Below are positions 41,048 to 49,486 of a stretch of 64,000 nt of DNA, piece by piece (position 1 is the stretch's first letter; every line of letters begins with the position of its first letter). Made by a program: the position numbers and the translations under genes. The notes below the pieces were generated by a model. That model did not search any database, was not told where the DNA came from, and was given only the letters and a program-made list of their open reading frames with translations. This stretch comes from Ammoniphilus resinae. Lineage in GTDB: Bacteria > Bacillota > Bacilli > Aneurinibacillales > RAOX-1. The DNA is taken from contig NZ_JAGGKT010000012.1 in assembly GCF_017873965.1 (NCBI RefSeq), positions 1 to 64,000 of the forward strand. The letters run 5' to 3'.

Positions 41048-41902
41048 GTGAAGCTTGGCAGTCATATCAGCACCCGAAACGGGTATTCGGGGGCCGTTCA
41101 ACAGGCTATACGCATGGGAGCACAGGCCTTTCAGTATTTCCCCAAGAATCCTCGCAGTTTACAATTGAAAAAATTTGATGAAAAGGATGCAGCGCATTGT
41201 GCCGCACTATCGCGGCAACATGGCATCATCTCTATTGCACATACAGCCTATCTGATCAATCTATCCGTAGAGGAACAAGAGATGCGGCAGACGATCCGCA
41301 CCTCTTTAAAGAATGATCTGGAAATTACAGAGGCTTGCGGTTCTTTAGGGCTTGTCGTTCATTTCGGCAAATACAAGGGAAAAGACCCGCTGCTGGGATA
41401 CAAGTTAATGATCGAAATGCTCAATGAAGTGTTGGATGATTGGATGGGCCAAGCCTTGATCTTAATTGAGAATAATGCGGGGCAGGGAGTGAAAATGGGT
41501 ACCACCTTGGAAGAACTGGTTCAGATTCGACAACTGACTGACGTGAAAGAAAAAATTGGCTTTTGTTTAGACACCTGCCATGCTTTTGCAAGTGGACTTT
41601 GGGATGGGACCAATTGGCGAGATGTTGCCGAAAAAGGGAGAGAGCTTGGTTATTTTGAGCATCTCAAAGCAATTCATCTTAATGACTCCGCCTACAAAAC
41701 CAGTTCCTTTCGCGATCGCCATGCAAATATAGGAAAAGGATATATTGGCGAAGAGCCGTTCAAGGAATTATTGGGAAGTGAAGAAATTGCGGGGCTTCCG
41801 GCGGTCCTGGAGACACCCGAATCTACTGGGTATAGGCATCAGGATGAGATGAAGTATATTCGGGAGAGGGTGATAGGGATGGGGATTGGAGGAGGAAATT
41901 AA
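41048..41902 (+). CDS. nfo: Endonuclease IV (AP endonuclease)
   Basis: A 284-residue TIM-barrel enzyme that cuts 5' to abasic sites in base excision repair. The three-zinc ligand set is complete by eye: His65, His105, Glu141, Asp175, His178, His210, Asp223, His225 and Glu255. The GTG start follows GAAGGGAAG. Length matches the family. Isolated gene between a small membrane protein and threonine dehydratase. Confidence 0.93.
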   Translation: MKLGSHISTRNGYSGAVQQAIRMGAQAFQYFPKNPRSLQLKKFDEKDAAHCAALSRQHGIISIAHTAYLINLSVEEQEMRQTIRTSLKNDLEITEACGSLGLVVHFGKYKGKDPLLGYKLMIEMLNEVLDDWMGQALILIENNAGQGVKMGTTLEELVQIRQLTDVKEKIGFCLDTCHAFASGLWDGTNWRDVAEKGRELGYFEHLKAIHLNDSAYKTSSFRDRHANIGKGYIGEEPFKELLGSEEIAGLPAVLETPESTGYRHQDEMKYIRERVIGMGIGGGN

Positions 41903-42020
41903 CAAAAAAATTCTACTAAACTATACTGGTGGGTCCCTTTTCAAGGTAAACAAACATATTATTATATTCAAGATTGTATGATATACAACTGGGATGTAAT
42001 TGAAAAAGGAGGGGGACCTT

Positions 42021-43004
42021 GTGGGAACACAAAGGCTAGATCCAGTCACATTAGGAGATATTCAAAAAGCCAAAGAAAGATTAAGAAATGTTATCACACC
42101 ATCTCCTGTCGTCAGTATGGAACTCCTTAATATGAAAATAAAGCAAAACCTCTATTTCAAGGCGGAGAGCTTACTACCTGTTGGCTCTTTTAAATTAAGA
42201 GGGGCTTACAATAAAATTGCAGCGATATCCGAAGAAAAAAGCGGTTTTGAAGTCATAACGGCCTCCGCCGGTAATCATGCGATGGGTGTTTCTTATGCAT
42301 GTAAAATTCTGAATCAAAAAGCGACGGTAGTTGTTCCGAAAACGGCACCTAAAATAAAAAAGGAAACTTGTCAGGCACTTGGAGCTACGGTGATTGAATA
42401 CGGTGAAAACTATAATGATGCCTACAGCAAAGCAAGAGAAATAGAAAAAGAATACGGGACCAGATATGTTCATCCGGTAGCTGATACGGAGGTCATCGCT
42501 GGGCAGGGTACTATTGGGTTAGAGATCATGGAACAATTACCAGATGTGCAGCAAGTGATCGTTCCTTTGGGTGGTGGGGGACTTGCTGTAGGAATTGCAG
42601 CAGCGGTTAAATCGATCAATCCAAAAATTCGAGTCATTGCCATACAGCCCTCTGGATCTGCGGTTTTCTACCAAACGATTAAGGAAAAGAAAACCGTGGT
42701 GTTGGATCAAGTAAATACAATCGCTGACGGATTGTCTAATAAGAAAGCAGAACCTTTTTTGTTGGACCAAATCTTGCAGTGGGTGGATGATGTGTATATG
42801 GTCCAAGAGGAATCCATTAAAAGAGCAATCGTTTTACAACTCATGTACGGAAAAATATTAGTTGAAGGCGCGGGAGCAGCACCCTTGGCTGCTGTGATCG
42901 AGGATCAAATCGACTGCAGGGTACCAACGGTTTTGGTTTCAACAGGATCCAATATTGATTCAGGTATGCTTCGAGACTTGCTTGATGATCATTTGGATGA
43001 GTGA
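42021..43004 (+). CDS. Threonine/serine dehydratase (PLP fold type II)
   Basis: 327 residues. Lys58 in VGSFKLRGA forms the PLP Schiff base, and PLGGGGLAVG binds the phosphate. There is no C-terminal ACT-like regulatory domain, so it resembles catabolic (TdcB-like) or short IlvA-type threonine dehydratases, or serine racemase relatives. AAAGGAGGGGGA puts the start at GTG 42021 instead of TTG 42000. Monocistronic; it produces 2-oxobutyrate from threonine if the assignment is right. Confidence 0.85.
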   Translation: MGTQRLDPVTLGDIQKAKERLRNVITPSPVVSMELLNMKIKQNLYFKAESLLPVGSFKLRGAYNKIAAISEEKSGFEVITASAGNHAMGVSYACKILNQKATVVVPKTAPKIKKETCQALGATVIEYGENYNDAYSKAREIEKEYGTRYVHPVADTEVIAGQGTIGLEIMEQLPDVQQVIVPLGGGGLAVGIAAAVKSINPKIRVIAIQPSGSAVFYQTIKEKKTVVLDQVNTIADGLSNKKAEPFLLDQILQWVDDVYMVQEESIKRAIVLQLMYGKILVEGAGAAPLAAVIEDQIDCRVPTVLVSTGSNIDSGMLRDLLDDHLDE

Positions 43005-43039
43005 TAATGAAAAAAATACCGCTATTTCATGCCCCACCC

Positions 43040-43080
43040 AAAAAGAGCGTCAGGCCTAAATCGACCTACGCTCTTTTTTT
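43040..43080. terminator. Bidirectional terminator between dehydratase and DUF3054
   Basis: AAAAGAGCGT and ACGCTCTTTT pair with an inner GG/CC pair, with A and T runs on both sides. It lies between convergent genes. Confidence 0.85.
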
Positions 43081-43446
43081 CTTAAGCCACACAAAAATTG
43101 TCCGCCATCCGACCATAAAAATTGCCGTGAAAACCAACGCCACGACCAAAAAGGGAAAAGGGACGTCGCGGTGAAGATATAGGGCCCGCAAAAATAACCC
43201 GAGGGGCACAGCGACAATGGTCACCAGTAGGGTAGTTTTGATCGTCACCTGGATTGTTGCTACTGCTTTTTCTTTATAAAGCCCGACAGAACTTGCGACG
43301 GCAAGCCAGCTGACAATAAAAGGAATAGCAGTTGTCGTGGTTTCGTGCCAATTGATTTGTAAGCCGTGTTCAATTCTCCCGGAAATAACAAAAGCCATTA
43401 AGGCCAGCAGATCACCAAGGATCAGGACAAGGGTTGTTTTATTCAT
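43066..43446 (-). CDS. DUF3054 family membrane protein
   Basis: 126 residues with four hydrophobic helices (about 5-22, 38-56, 68-88 and 97-117). The GDLLALMAFVISGR start and GLFLRALYL match the DUF3054 pattern. Function unknown, possibly a small transporter-like membrane protein. The minus-strand ATG at 43446 is preceded by an AGAGG site. Confidence 0.75.
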   Translation of the reverse strand: MNKTTLVLILGDLLALMAFVISGRIEHGLQINWHETTTTAIPFIVSWLAVASSVGLYKEKAVATIQVTIKTTLLVTIVAVPLGLFLRALYLHRDVPFPFLVVALVFTAIFMVGWRTIFVWLKKKRA

Positions 43447-43625
43447 TGATCGTAACCTCTAAGGAAATAACTTTATCCGTCTATTGTAATACAGATTTCT
43501 GTTCATAACATTCCGTCACTATACCCTAGTTATGACAAATCTGTGACCGAGCTCGGCAATCCTTTTTCTTTCCTAACCATGCTATAATAACGGAAAAGTC
43601 TTGGCAAAGCTAAAGGACAACTACA

Positions 43626-43664
43626 GGTTTGTGAAAGAAGCATTCTGGGCGTAGTGCACAAACC
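43626..43664 (+). other. Inverted repeat in the leader of ypsA
   Basis: GGTTTGTG (43626-43633) and CACAAACC (43657-43664) are perfectly complementary, 21 bases before the ypsA start. A TATAAT at 43583-43588 could start an mRNA with a leader of about 95 nt. I could not match the leader to a known RNA family. Confidence 0.35.
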
Positions 43665-43685
43665 AACAGAAGAAGGTGTTTTGCG

Positions 43686-44237
43686 ATGAAAACGATGGTA
43701 CTAACCGGACATAAAAGGCAGGAAATCGGGCTTTGGGGGGAGAAGCATCCGGCTTTTCCCTACCTGAAAATCGCTTATCAGCGAAAGATCATCCAGGCGA
43801 TTGAGGAATTGTCAGTAGAGTGGTTTTTAAACAGTGGGACACAGGGGTTGGAATTGTACAGCGCATCCTGGCTTTTGGAACTGAAAAAGGATTATCCCCA
43901 GATAAAATTGGCGATGCTTCTGCCTTATTTTGCCCAGGAGAAGCATAGGAAGGAAGACGTGCAGGAACTTTACCAGGAGGTTTTGGGGAGGGCTGATTAT
44001 GTCGATTACATTACTAAAAAGGAGTACAGTCATCCTTGGCAGTTAAGCACACGGAATACTTATATGATACAGAAGAGCGACGGTCTAATCACTTTTTACA
44101 ATGGGGCAGAACGGACCCATCCATGGTTTTATATTGAGGAGGGAAGAAAAAAGCAGGGAAAGGATGGATATCTGCTATGGATTATAGACTCTGATGATAT
44201 GCAGTTCCTGGTTGAAGAGTTAAACGCCAGCTACTAA
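43686..44237 (+). CDS. ypsA: YpsA (DUF1273/SLOG family) protein
   Basis: 183 residues. VLTGHKRQEIGLWGEKHP, FLNSGTQGLELYSASWL and the end LWIIDSDDMQ match the DUF1273 family. The fold belongs to the SLOG/LOG nucleotide-related group; B. subtilis and Staphylococcus YpsA influence cell division. Genome context here differs from the usual gpsB neighbour, at least within the window. Monocistronic. Confidence 0.85.
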   Translation: MKTMVLTGHKRQEIGLWGEKHPAFPYLKIAYQRKIIQAIEELSVEWFLNSGTQGLELYSASWLLELKKDYPQIKLAMLLPYFAQEKHRKEDVQELYQEVLGRADYVDYITKKEYSHPWQLSTRNTYMIQKSDGLITFYNGAERTHPWFYIEEGRKKQGKDGYLLWIIDSDDMQFLVEELNASY

Positions 44238-44254
44238 TTCCCTCCAATGGACAG

Positions 44255-44278
44255 AGGCTGATCCATGCGGATCAGCCT
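44255..44278. terminator. Hairpin between ypsA and the DUF1292 gene
   Basis: AGGCTGATCC and GGATCAGCCT form a perfect 10-bp stem with an ATGC loop. T runs are weak on both sides, but the position between convergent genes supports a terminator. Confidence 0.65.
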
Positions 44279-44285
44279 TAGAAAA

Positions 44286-44582
44286 TTAATCGTGATTATG
44301 GGTTGGGTCATCACAACTCTGTTCTTCATCCATTGCCGCTTCGAAAGCCGCAGCAACCTTTTCAAACTCTTCATCGGATTCAATTGCCGATAATTCTCCG
44401 TCATTGTCTACCCGCAAGAAGAATACATCAATATCTTCGTCGCTGTTCTCATCAATGTCTTCAACAAAGCTAACTGCAATGTAACCACTGCCATCAATTT
44501 CCAATGCGCCTAATACTTCTACTTCTTGTTCCTCGTTGTTTTCATCTACTAAAGTAAAAATTTCGCCGACCTCGATATCCAT
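44286..44582 (-). CDS. DUF1292 family protein
   Basis: 98 residues, very acidic. EIFTLVDENNEEQEVEVLGALEI and the FLRVDNDGEL stretch are typical of DUF1292, a family of small acidic proteins of unknown function. Asp/Glu content is over 30 percent by eye. AAAGGGG precedes the ATG on the minus strand. The His-containing C-terminus (DPTHNHD) is unusual. Confidence 0.78.
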   Translation of the reverse strand: MDIEVGEIFTLVDENNEEQEVEVLGALEIDGSGYIAVSFVEDIDENSDEDIDVFFLRVDNDGELSAIESDEEFEKVAAAFEAAMDEEQSCDDPTHNHD

Positions 44583-44784
44583 TTCTAAAACCCCTTTCCA
44601 TTCCTCGACCTTCTGGTGAGGCTACTAATAGTATATCGCATCTCCATATATCTTCCCATTGCCAATTCAGTTTTATTCATGAAATTTTGGCGAGTATTGT
44701 CAGCTTGGTCATGGCAGGAACTTTCGAGGTTTTGTCGAATACCCTTAAACGAACAAAACTTACCCAGAAAATTGGAGATATAAC

Positions 44785-45567
44785 ATGAGAATATTCGTCA
44801 GTTGTTACTTCGTTCTCTTTTTATCTTTCTTTTTCATTCCAGAAGTCACCGTCAGTCCTGTTGTTCAGCATGTAAGCGCAGTTCAACCGGAGCCTGAAGA
44901 AATAGAAGTGCTCAGGCCTAGCAATGAGGGAGGGGACAAGGAGCGGGCAGCTTCTGTTTTACTGGATGTGCCAATCATCAAGCAACTGCCAGACTTATAT
45001 AATGGATGTGAGGTCACCAGTTTGTCCATGCTTTTAAACTTTGCCGGAATTCCGGTGGATAAATTAGAACTAGCCGAGAAGGTTAAAAAGGATCCAACCC
45101 CTTTTAAAGGCCGTTCCCTTCTTTCCATTTCCGAGTGGGGAGATCCGAATGAAGGATTTGTTGGTGATATAACAGGAAAGAGAAAAGGCTATGGGGTTTA
45201 CCATGGACCACTATTTGAATTGTTAAAAGAATACGCAAATGACCAGGCGGTTGATCTGACAGGCGAGGAGTTTACAGCGCTGGAATGGGCCTTAACGAAT
45301 GGAAACCCAGTCGTGATATGGACCACGGCTAACTTTTCCCTAACCAATGAATGGGTTACATGGAAGAAAAATGACCGGACTATTCGCGCCACCTTCAAGG
45401 AACATGTAGTTTTACTTGTTGGTTATGATAACCAATTTGTCTATCTCAATGATCCGTTAAGCGGCAACAAAGCGATGAGGGTGGAAAGAACCGCTTTTAT
45501 CAAGAGTTGGAAACAAATGGGGAGTCAGGCTGTTACGATGATGGACAGGGAAGAAGAATCTCTGTAA
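44785..45567 (+). CDS. C39-like cysteine peptidase family protein, exported
   Basis: 260 residues. An N-terminal hydrophobic segment (about 5-20) looks like a signal peptide or anchor. The C39-like catalytic set is Cys75 (LYNGCEVTSLSMLL), His207 (FKEHVVLLVGY) and Asp223 (LNDPLSG). It resembles YvpB-type proteins, thought to cleave peptides outside the cell. Substrate unknown. Isolated gene. Confidence 0.8.
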   Translation: MRIFVSCYFVLFLSFFFIPEVTVSPVVQHVSAVQPEPEEIEVLRPSNEGGDKERAASVLLDVPIIKQLPDLYNGCEVTSLSMLLNFAGIPVDKLELAEKVKKDPTPFKGRSLLSISEWGDPNEGFVGDITGKRKGYGVYHGPLFELLKEYANDQAVDLTGEEFTALEWALTNGNPVVIWTTANFSLTNEWVTWKKNDRTIRATFKEHVVLLVGYDNQFVYLNDPLSGNKAMRVERTAFIKSWKQMGSQAVTMMDREEESL

Positions 45568-45593
45568 ATTACCGGGGGGTCGAAGGGCAGAGG

Positions 45594-46007
45594 CTAAAAT
45601 TTATCCTCCTCCTTAACACCCTCTGGAATACAATGATTAACCAATGTTTGTAAAGTAGGATCGATGATTTCTATGGTTAGATCATAAAAAGGAAAAGGTC
45701 TTTCCTTATAGTTTTTAAGCTTTAGGAGGTAGCTGGCGGCTTCGGAAAAAAGTTTTTCATCATGGATGCCTTTCTTCCCATCCCAGCTGTCTTGGCACTT
45801 ATCCAAAGCTTGCTCAAACAGCTTGATCGCGCCATTGATATTGCCATTCCGGAAATGGTGCAGAGCCACAGCAGTTTGCAAAAGAGATTGAAGCCACTTG
45901 TTCTTCCCCTCACGCAGCCAATATTCTTCAAGTACTTCATGGCATTCATAATAATCCCGTTCCATGTTAAAATAATATAAAAACTCGATATAAAGGCGGT
46001 CGTACAT
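45594..46007 (-). CDS. DUF309 family protein
   Basis: 137 residues. YFNMERDYYECHEVLEEYW is the diagnostic DUF309 helix-turn-helix hairpin; ALHHFRNGNINGAIKLFEQA resembles a tetratricopeptide-like second half. Function unknown. It is 25 bp downstream of the Fur-family gene on the same strand and probably cotranscribed. Confidence 0.83.
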   Translation of the reverse strand: MYDRLYIEFLYYFNMERDYYECHEVLEEYWLREGKNKWLQSLLQTAVALHHFRNGNINGAIKLFEQALDKCQDSWDGKKGIHDEKLFSEAASYLLKLKNYKERPFPFYDLTIEIIDPTLQTLVNHCIPEGVKEEDKF

Positions 46008-46032
46008 CCCTTGTATCCCTTTCCTTTCTCGT

Positions 46033-46464
46033 TCAGATCCCTTCCCCCATACAATCTTGACAAAGGCCTTTTAACACAACCTCGGTGTTAAGGATATGAT
46101 AATGGCGGGAGAGTTTTTCATCCAAATGGACGGTAATATTTGAATCCTCAATATCTTTCATCCCTCCGCATTTTTGACACAAGAAGTGGTGATGGTTGGT
46201 TTCCGCCATTTCAAAACGGGAAGCCTCACCAAAACGATATTCTCGAAGAATTCCCATTTCATGTAGGGAATGAAGGGTGTTATAAACCGTTGTGAAAGAC
46301 AAGGTAGGAAATTCATTGCGCATAAACTGATAAATTTCTTCGGCAGTGGGATGATCCAGCTTGAGCAGAACATTAATAATGGCAAGCCTTTGAATTGTAA
46401 CCCGACCACCTTTTTCTTTAATTTTTTCCATCACAACGTCGATCAGGTTATCTTTTTTCATCAC
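46033..46464 (-). CDS. Fur family transcriptional regulator (PerR/Fur-like)
   Basis: 143 residues. The N-terminal winged helix contains TIQRLAIINVLLKLDHPTAEEIY; the dimerisation domain holds HHHFLCQKCG and GLCQDCMG, two CxxC pairs for a structural zinc. The residue equivalent to PerR Asp85 is Glu (SRFEMAETNHHHF), so the regulatory metal site differs from canonical PerR and may favour Fur-like sensing. It could sense peroxide or iron. A symmetrical candidate operator lies about 80 bp upstream at 46542-46554. Confidence 0.82.
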   Translation of the reverse strand: MMKKDNLIDVVMEKIKEKGGRVTIQRLAIINVLLKLDHPTAEEIYQFMRNEFPTLSFTTVYNTLHSLHEMGILREYRFGEASRFEMAETNHHHFLCQKCGGMKDIEDSNITVHLDEKLSRHYHILNTEVVLKGLCQDCMGEGI

Positions 46465-46541
46465 ACATTGCCTCCATTAGAAAATCTAGAAGAAGTAGTG
46501 GTAAGTACTATTAGTTTCTTTATCATAGTATATACTGTAAA

Positions 46542-46554
46542 TGTAATAATTACA
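46542..46554. promoter_or_regulatory. TGTAATaATTACA palindrome, candidate Fur-family operator
   Basis: A perfect 6-1-6 palindrome between the divergent Fur-family and cls genes. It differs from the PerR box (TTATAATnATTATAA) only symmetrically. Inference: autoregulation, possibly also control of cls. Confidence 0.5.
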
Positions 46555-46620
46555 AATAAAATTGTCAATAATAACGTTTCGAGCATGGAATTTGACATTT
46601 TCTATAGGAAAAAGGAGAAT

Positions 46621-46677
46621 ATGATGGCAATGCCCAATTCCGCAGATTATAAAAAAGGAAGAGGAGGTGAAAAATGA
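46621..46677 (+). CDS. 18-residue leader peptide overlapping cls
   Basis: AAAAAGGAGAAT precedes an ATG encoding MMAMPNSADYKKGRGGEK. Its codons include the AGAGGAGG ribosome site of cls, and its stop TGA overlaps the cls ATG (ATGA). The layout suggests translational coupling, but no conservation data are available. Confidence 0.4.
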   Translation: MMAMPNSADYKKGRGGEK

Positions 46678-48254
46678 AATCAAAGATTCCCATAGTATTG
46701 ATCCTCTTAGCCGGATTTTTCATTGGTATCTATTACCATTATTTATTAGAACAAATTACGGATTTATCGCCCTTTCATTATATATCAGTTAAAAAGGATT
46801 CACAGGTCTGGAATATCTTGGCGTATTTATTTACCCATTTTTTTACTATCATGTTTTCATTGTCGATCATTTTCATTGCTTCCGTGATCATGCTAGAAAA
46901 CCGAAATCCATCCAAGACAGTGGCTTGGCTCGTAATCCTGACGATGTTTCCAATCATCGGATTTATCTTTTACATTTTCGTCGGGAGAAATGTAAGGAAG
47001 AGAAGGCGGTATAAGCATAAAACGATTGATTTAAATGAGATGCAGCAATTGATTCAAATTCCATATGATCTAAACGAACCAGAAAAACTGAAGAGATTTC
47101 CTGGGAGACCGCAGCGGATTATCAACTTTTTATGGCAGAGCGCCAGCTCACCAATGACCAGGTATAACCGAGTCGAAGTGTTGACAAATGGAGAAGCAAC
47201 CTATAAGTCGATGTTAGAGGGGATGGAAAAAGCTCAGCATCATATTCACTTCATTACCTTTATACTTCGCGACGACGGGATCGGACGGCAGATGAAAGAA
47301 ATCTGGATGGAAAGGGCGAAAGCGGGGGTTGAGGTCCGTTTGATTATCGATGGGTTGGGAAGCAGGCAGTTGCCTTCTACCTATATCCAGGACCTCAAAG
47401 AGGCTGGTGTACAGGTGATTATCTTTTCTCCAATTCTCTTTCCATATTTAAGAAAGGTAAACTACCGAAACCATAGGAAAATTGCCGTTGTGGACGGGAC
47501 GATCGGCTTTTTGGGTGGGCTAAACGTAGGCGATGAATACCTAGGAAAAAGTGAAAGATTTAGTTTCTGGCGGGATACCCATATGAAAATTGAGGGAGAT
47601 GCCGCTTATCTTTTACAGCTGATTTTTTTGATGGATTGGAACTTTATCTCAAAAGAGGACATTACACTTAGTCGTGAGTATTTTCCGCACCATAATATTA
47701 AAGAGAAGCACTACGTGCAGATTGCAGCTAGTGGCCCTGATTCCGATTGGGAATACATTCAAAAAGTTTACTTCTCACTCATTACAGGTGCCCAAAAAAC
47801 GGTATATATTACAACCCCCTATTTGATTCCCGATGATAGTATCATCATGGCGCTAAAAACAGCCGCACTAAGTGGAGTCGATGTAAGGATTGTTGTTCCC
47901 GCCGTGCCGGATCACATGGTGGTATTCTGGGCCTCTCGCTCTTACTATACGGAGTTATTGGAAGCGGGTGTAAAGATTTATACCTATCATAAAGGGTTTA
48001 TTCATGCGAAGATCATGATCGTCGATGGAGAAATCTCTACCTTGGGTACCGCTAATTTTGATATTCGCAGTTTTCAATATAATTTTGAAGTAAGCAGTGT
48101 GGTCTACGATACGGACGTGGCGGAACGGTTGGAAGGGGACTTCTCCCAGGATATGGTGGATAGCTCTGAACTTTCTTTGAAGACCTTCTCCCGACGTCCA
48201 TTGCTGGATAAACTAAAGGAATCTGTAGCAAGGCTGATGTCGCCGCTACTGTAA
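46674..48254 (+). CDS. cls: Cardiolipin synthase
   Basis: 526 residues. The N-terminus has two or three hydrophobic helices (about 5-22, 43-70 and 84-102), then two phospholipase-D HKD motifs: NHRKIAVVDGTIGFLGG and HAKIMIVDGEISTLGTANFD. It condenses two phosphatidylglycerols to cardiolipin at the membrane. AGAGGAGG is 5-10 nt before the ATG. The gene is divergent from the Fur-family regulator and preceded by an overlapping leader peptide. Confidence 0.93.
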   Translation: MKSKIPIVLILLAGFFIGIYYHYLLEQITDLSPFHYISVKKDSQVWNILAYLFTHFFTIMFSLSIIFIASVIMLENRNPSKTVAWLVILTMFPIIGFIFYIFVGRNVRKRRRYKHKTIDLNEMQQLIQIPYDLNEPEKLKRFPGRPQRIINFLWQSASSPMTRYNRVEVLTNGEATYKSMLEGMEKAQHHIHFITFILRDDGIGRQMKEIWMERAKAGVEVRLIIDGLGSRQLPSTYIQDLKEAGVQVIIFSPILFPYLRKVNYRNHRKIAVVDGTIGFLGGLNVGDEYLGKSERFSFWRDTHMKIEGDAAYLLQLIFLMDWNFISKEDITLSREYFPHHNIKEKHYVQIAASGPDSDWEYIQKVYFSLITGAQKTVYITTPYLIPDDSIIMALKTAALSGVDVRIVVPAVPDHMVVFWASRSYYTELLEAGVKIYTYHKGFIHAKIMIVDGEISTLGTANFDIRSFQYNFEVSSVVYDTDVAERLEGDFSQDMVDSSELSLKTFSRRPLLDKLKESVARLMSPLL

Positions 48255-48411
48255 GAAAAGCTTCTATCGAAATATATCCGAAGAAGATGTATTCCTCTTT
48301 AAAGGAAGCGCATACTTTCCTATGCGGAGATGGAACCAGGCTTTAACCTTTTATTCTTCCCTGCATATTCTAACATAAGGCCGTTGCATGGTGAGAAGGG
48401 ATGTGACAATA

Positions 48412-49131
48412 GTGAAACCGTTGATTGGCATCACTCCTTCCTTAGAGAAACATTCATTTTCACTGCCTCAGGATAATGTTGGCGCAGTGTTGGCGGCAGG
48501 GGGGATTCCGGTCATCCTACCTTATTTGACAGATGCCCAGCAAATTACCGAAATAGCAGGTAAAATAGATGGGTTGTTATTATCCGGTGGCGGGGACATA
48601 AATCCTTTTTATTTTGATGAGGAACCAATTCCCGGACTTGGTCAGATTACCCCAGAACGCGATGATTTTGAAATTTCTTTAGTTAAAGCAATGCTTGTCC
48701 AAAACAAGCCGATCCTTGGAATCTGTAGGGGATGTCAAATTTTAAATATTGCCGTTGGCGGAAATATGTACCAGGATCTATACACTCAGATTGACCGACC
48801 TTTATTGCAACACACGCAGCAGGCACCTAGAGAGCATGTTTCCCACCTGATCAAGATTGTCCCGGAAAGTTTACTCCATGAGATGATGGGGGAAACCGAA
48901 GTTAAGGTAAACAGTTTTCATCATCAGGCGATCCGTCATTTACCGAACGGTTTTACCATTACTGCACGGTCATCCGATCAGGTGATCGAGGCGTTTGAGA
49001 GTAAAACCCATCGCTTTGTAGTAGGAGTACAATGGCATCCGGAAAATTTATATCGTAAGGATGAGCGGATGCTGCGCTTGTTTCAGCGATTTATCATGGC
49101 GTGCAAGGAAAACACAACAAGGGGTGCTTAG
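48412..49131 (+). CDS. Gamma-glutamyl-gamma-aminobutyrate hydrolase-like (class I GATase, PuuD family)
   Basis: 239 residues from GTG 48412, giving MKPLIGITPS. Cys105 (ICRGCQILN), His209 and Glu211 (VQWHPEN) form the class I amidotransferase triad. The family hydrolyses gamma-glutamyl amides, e.g. in polyamine degradation; other members make or break peptidoglycan-like bonds, so the substrate is uncertain. The start is not firm: ATG 48388 and GTG 48403 are in frame. A terminator begins inside its last codons. Confidence 0.82.
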   Translation: MKPLIGITPSLEKHSFSLPQDNVGAVLAAGGIPVILPYLTDAQQITEIAGKIDGLLLSGGGDINPFYFDEEPIPGLGQITPERDDFEISLVKAMLVQNKPILGICRGCQILNIAVGGNMYQDLYTQIDRPLLQHTQQAPREHVSHLIKIVPESLLHEMMGETEVKVNSFHHQAIRHLPNGFTITARSSDQVIEAFESKTHRFVVGVQWHPENLYRKDERMLRLFQRFIMACKENTTRGA

Positions 49132-49146
49132 AGCACCCCTTGTTTT
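49117..49146. terminator. Terminator shared by the GATase and SASP genes
   Basis: CAAGGGGTGCT and AGCACCCCTTG pair perfectly around the stop codon TAG, followed by TTTT. It lies between convergent genes. Confidence 0.9.
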
Positions 49147-49168
49147 CCATGTTATTCAGTTGGTTATA

Positions 49169-49384
49169 TTAATGGATGTTTTGCCCTGCAAGTGCTTGCT
49201 CAGCATATTGTACAAGACGTTTTGTAATTTCTCCACCAACCGATCCATTGGCGCGTGAAGTCTGGTCTGCTCCTAGTTGAACACCAAATTCAGAAGCGAT
49301 TTCAAACTTCATTTGGTCCAAAGCCCCAGAAGCACTTGGCACCAATTTTTGATTTGAATTGTTGTTATCGGATTGTTGTTGCAT
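49169..49384 (-). CDS. ssp: Alpha/beta-type small acid-soluble spore protein
   Basis: 71 residues. [20 protein letters not shown] followed by [26 protein letters not shown] is the alpha/beta SASP signature, including the GPR protease region EIASEFG. The protein coats spore DNA and protects it from UV. AAGGAGGAATTTCAA precedes the ATG at 49384; 34 earlier in-frame codons are upstream of that site. Probably expressed in the forespore from a sigma-G promoter. Confidence 0.95.
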   Translation of the reverse strand: MQQQSDNNNSNQKLVPSASGALDQMKFEIASEFGVQLGADQTSRANGSVGGEITKRLVQYAEQALAGQNIH

Positions 49385-49486
49385 TTGAAATTCCTCCTTA
49401 AGAATGTGATTAGAAGAGAGGTTCATCAATGCCACATCTCTATTTTGTCCGGAGGACCAAGAACTATAAGTGGTAGGTTTAACCAA

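Noticed and set aside
43590-43685. RNase P RNA or GEMM-type riboswitch near ypsA
   Set aside because: The GCAAAGC string and hairpin resemble parts of these RNAs but the conserved cores are absent.
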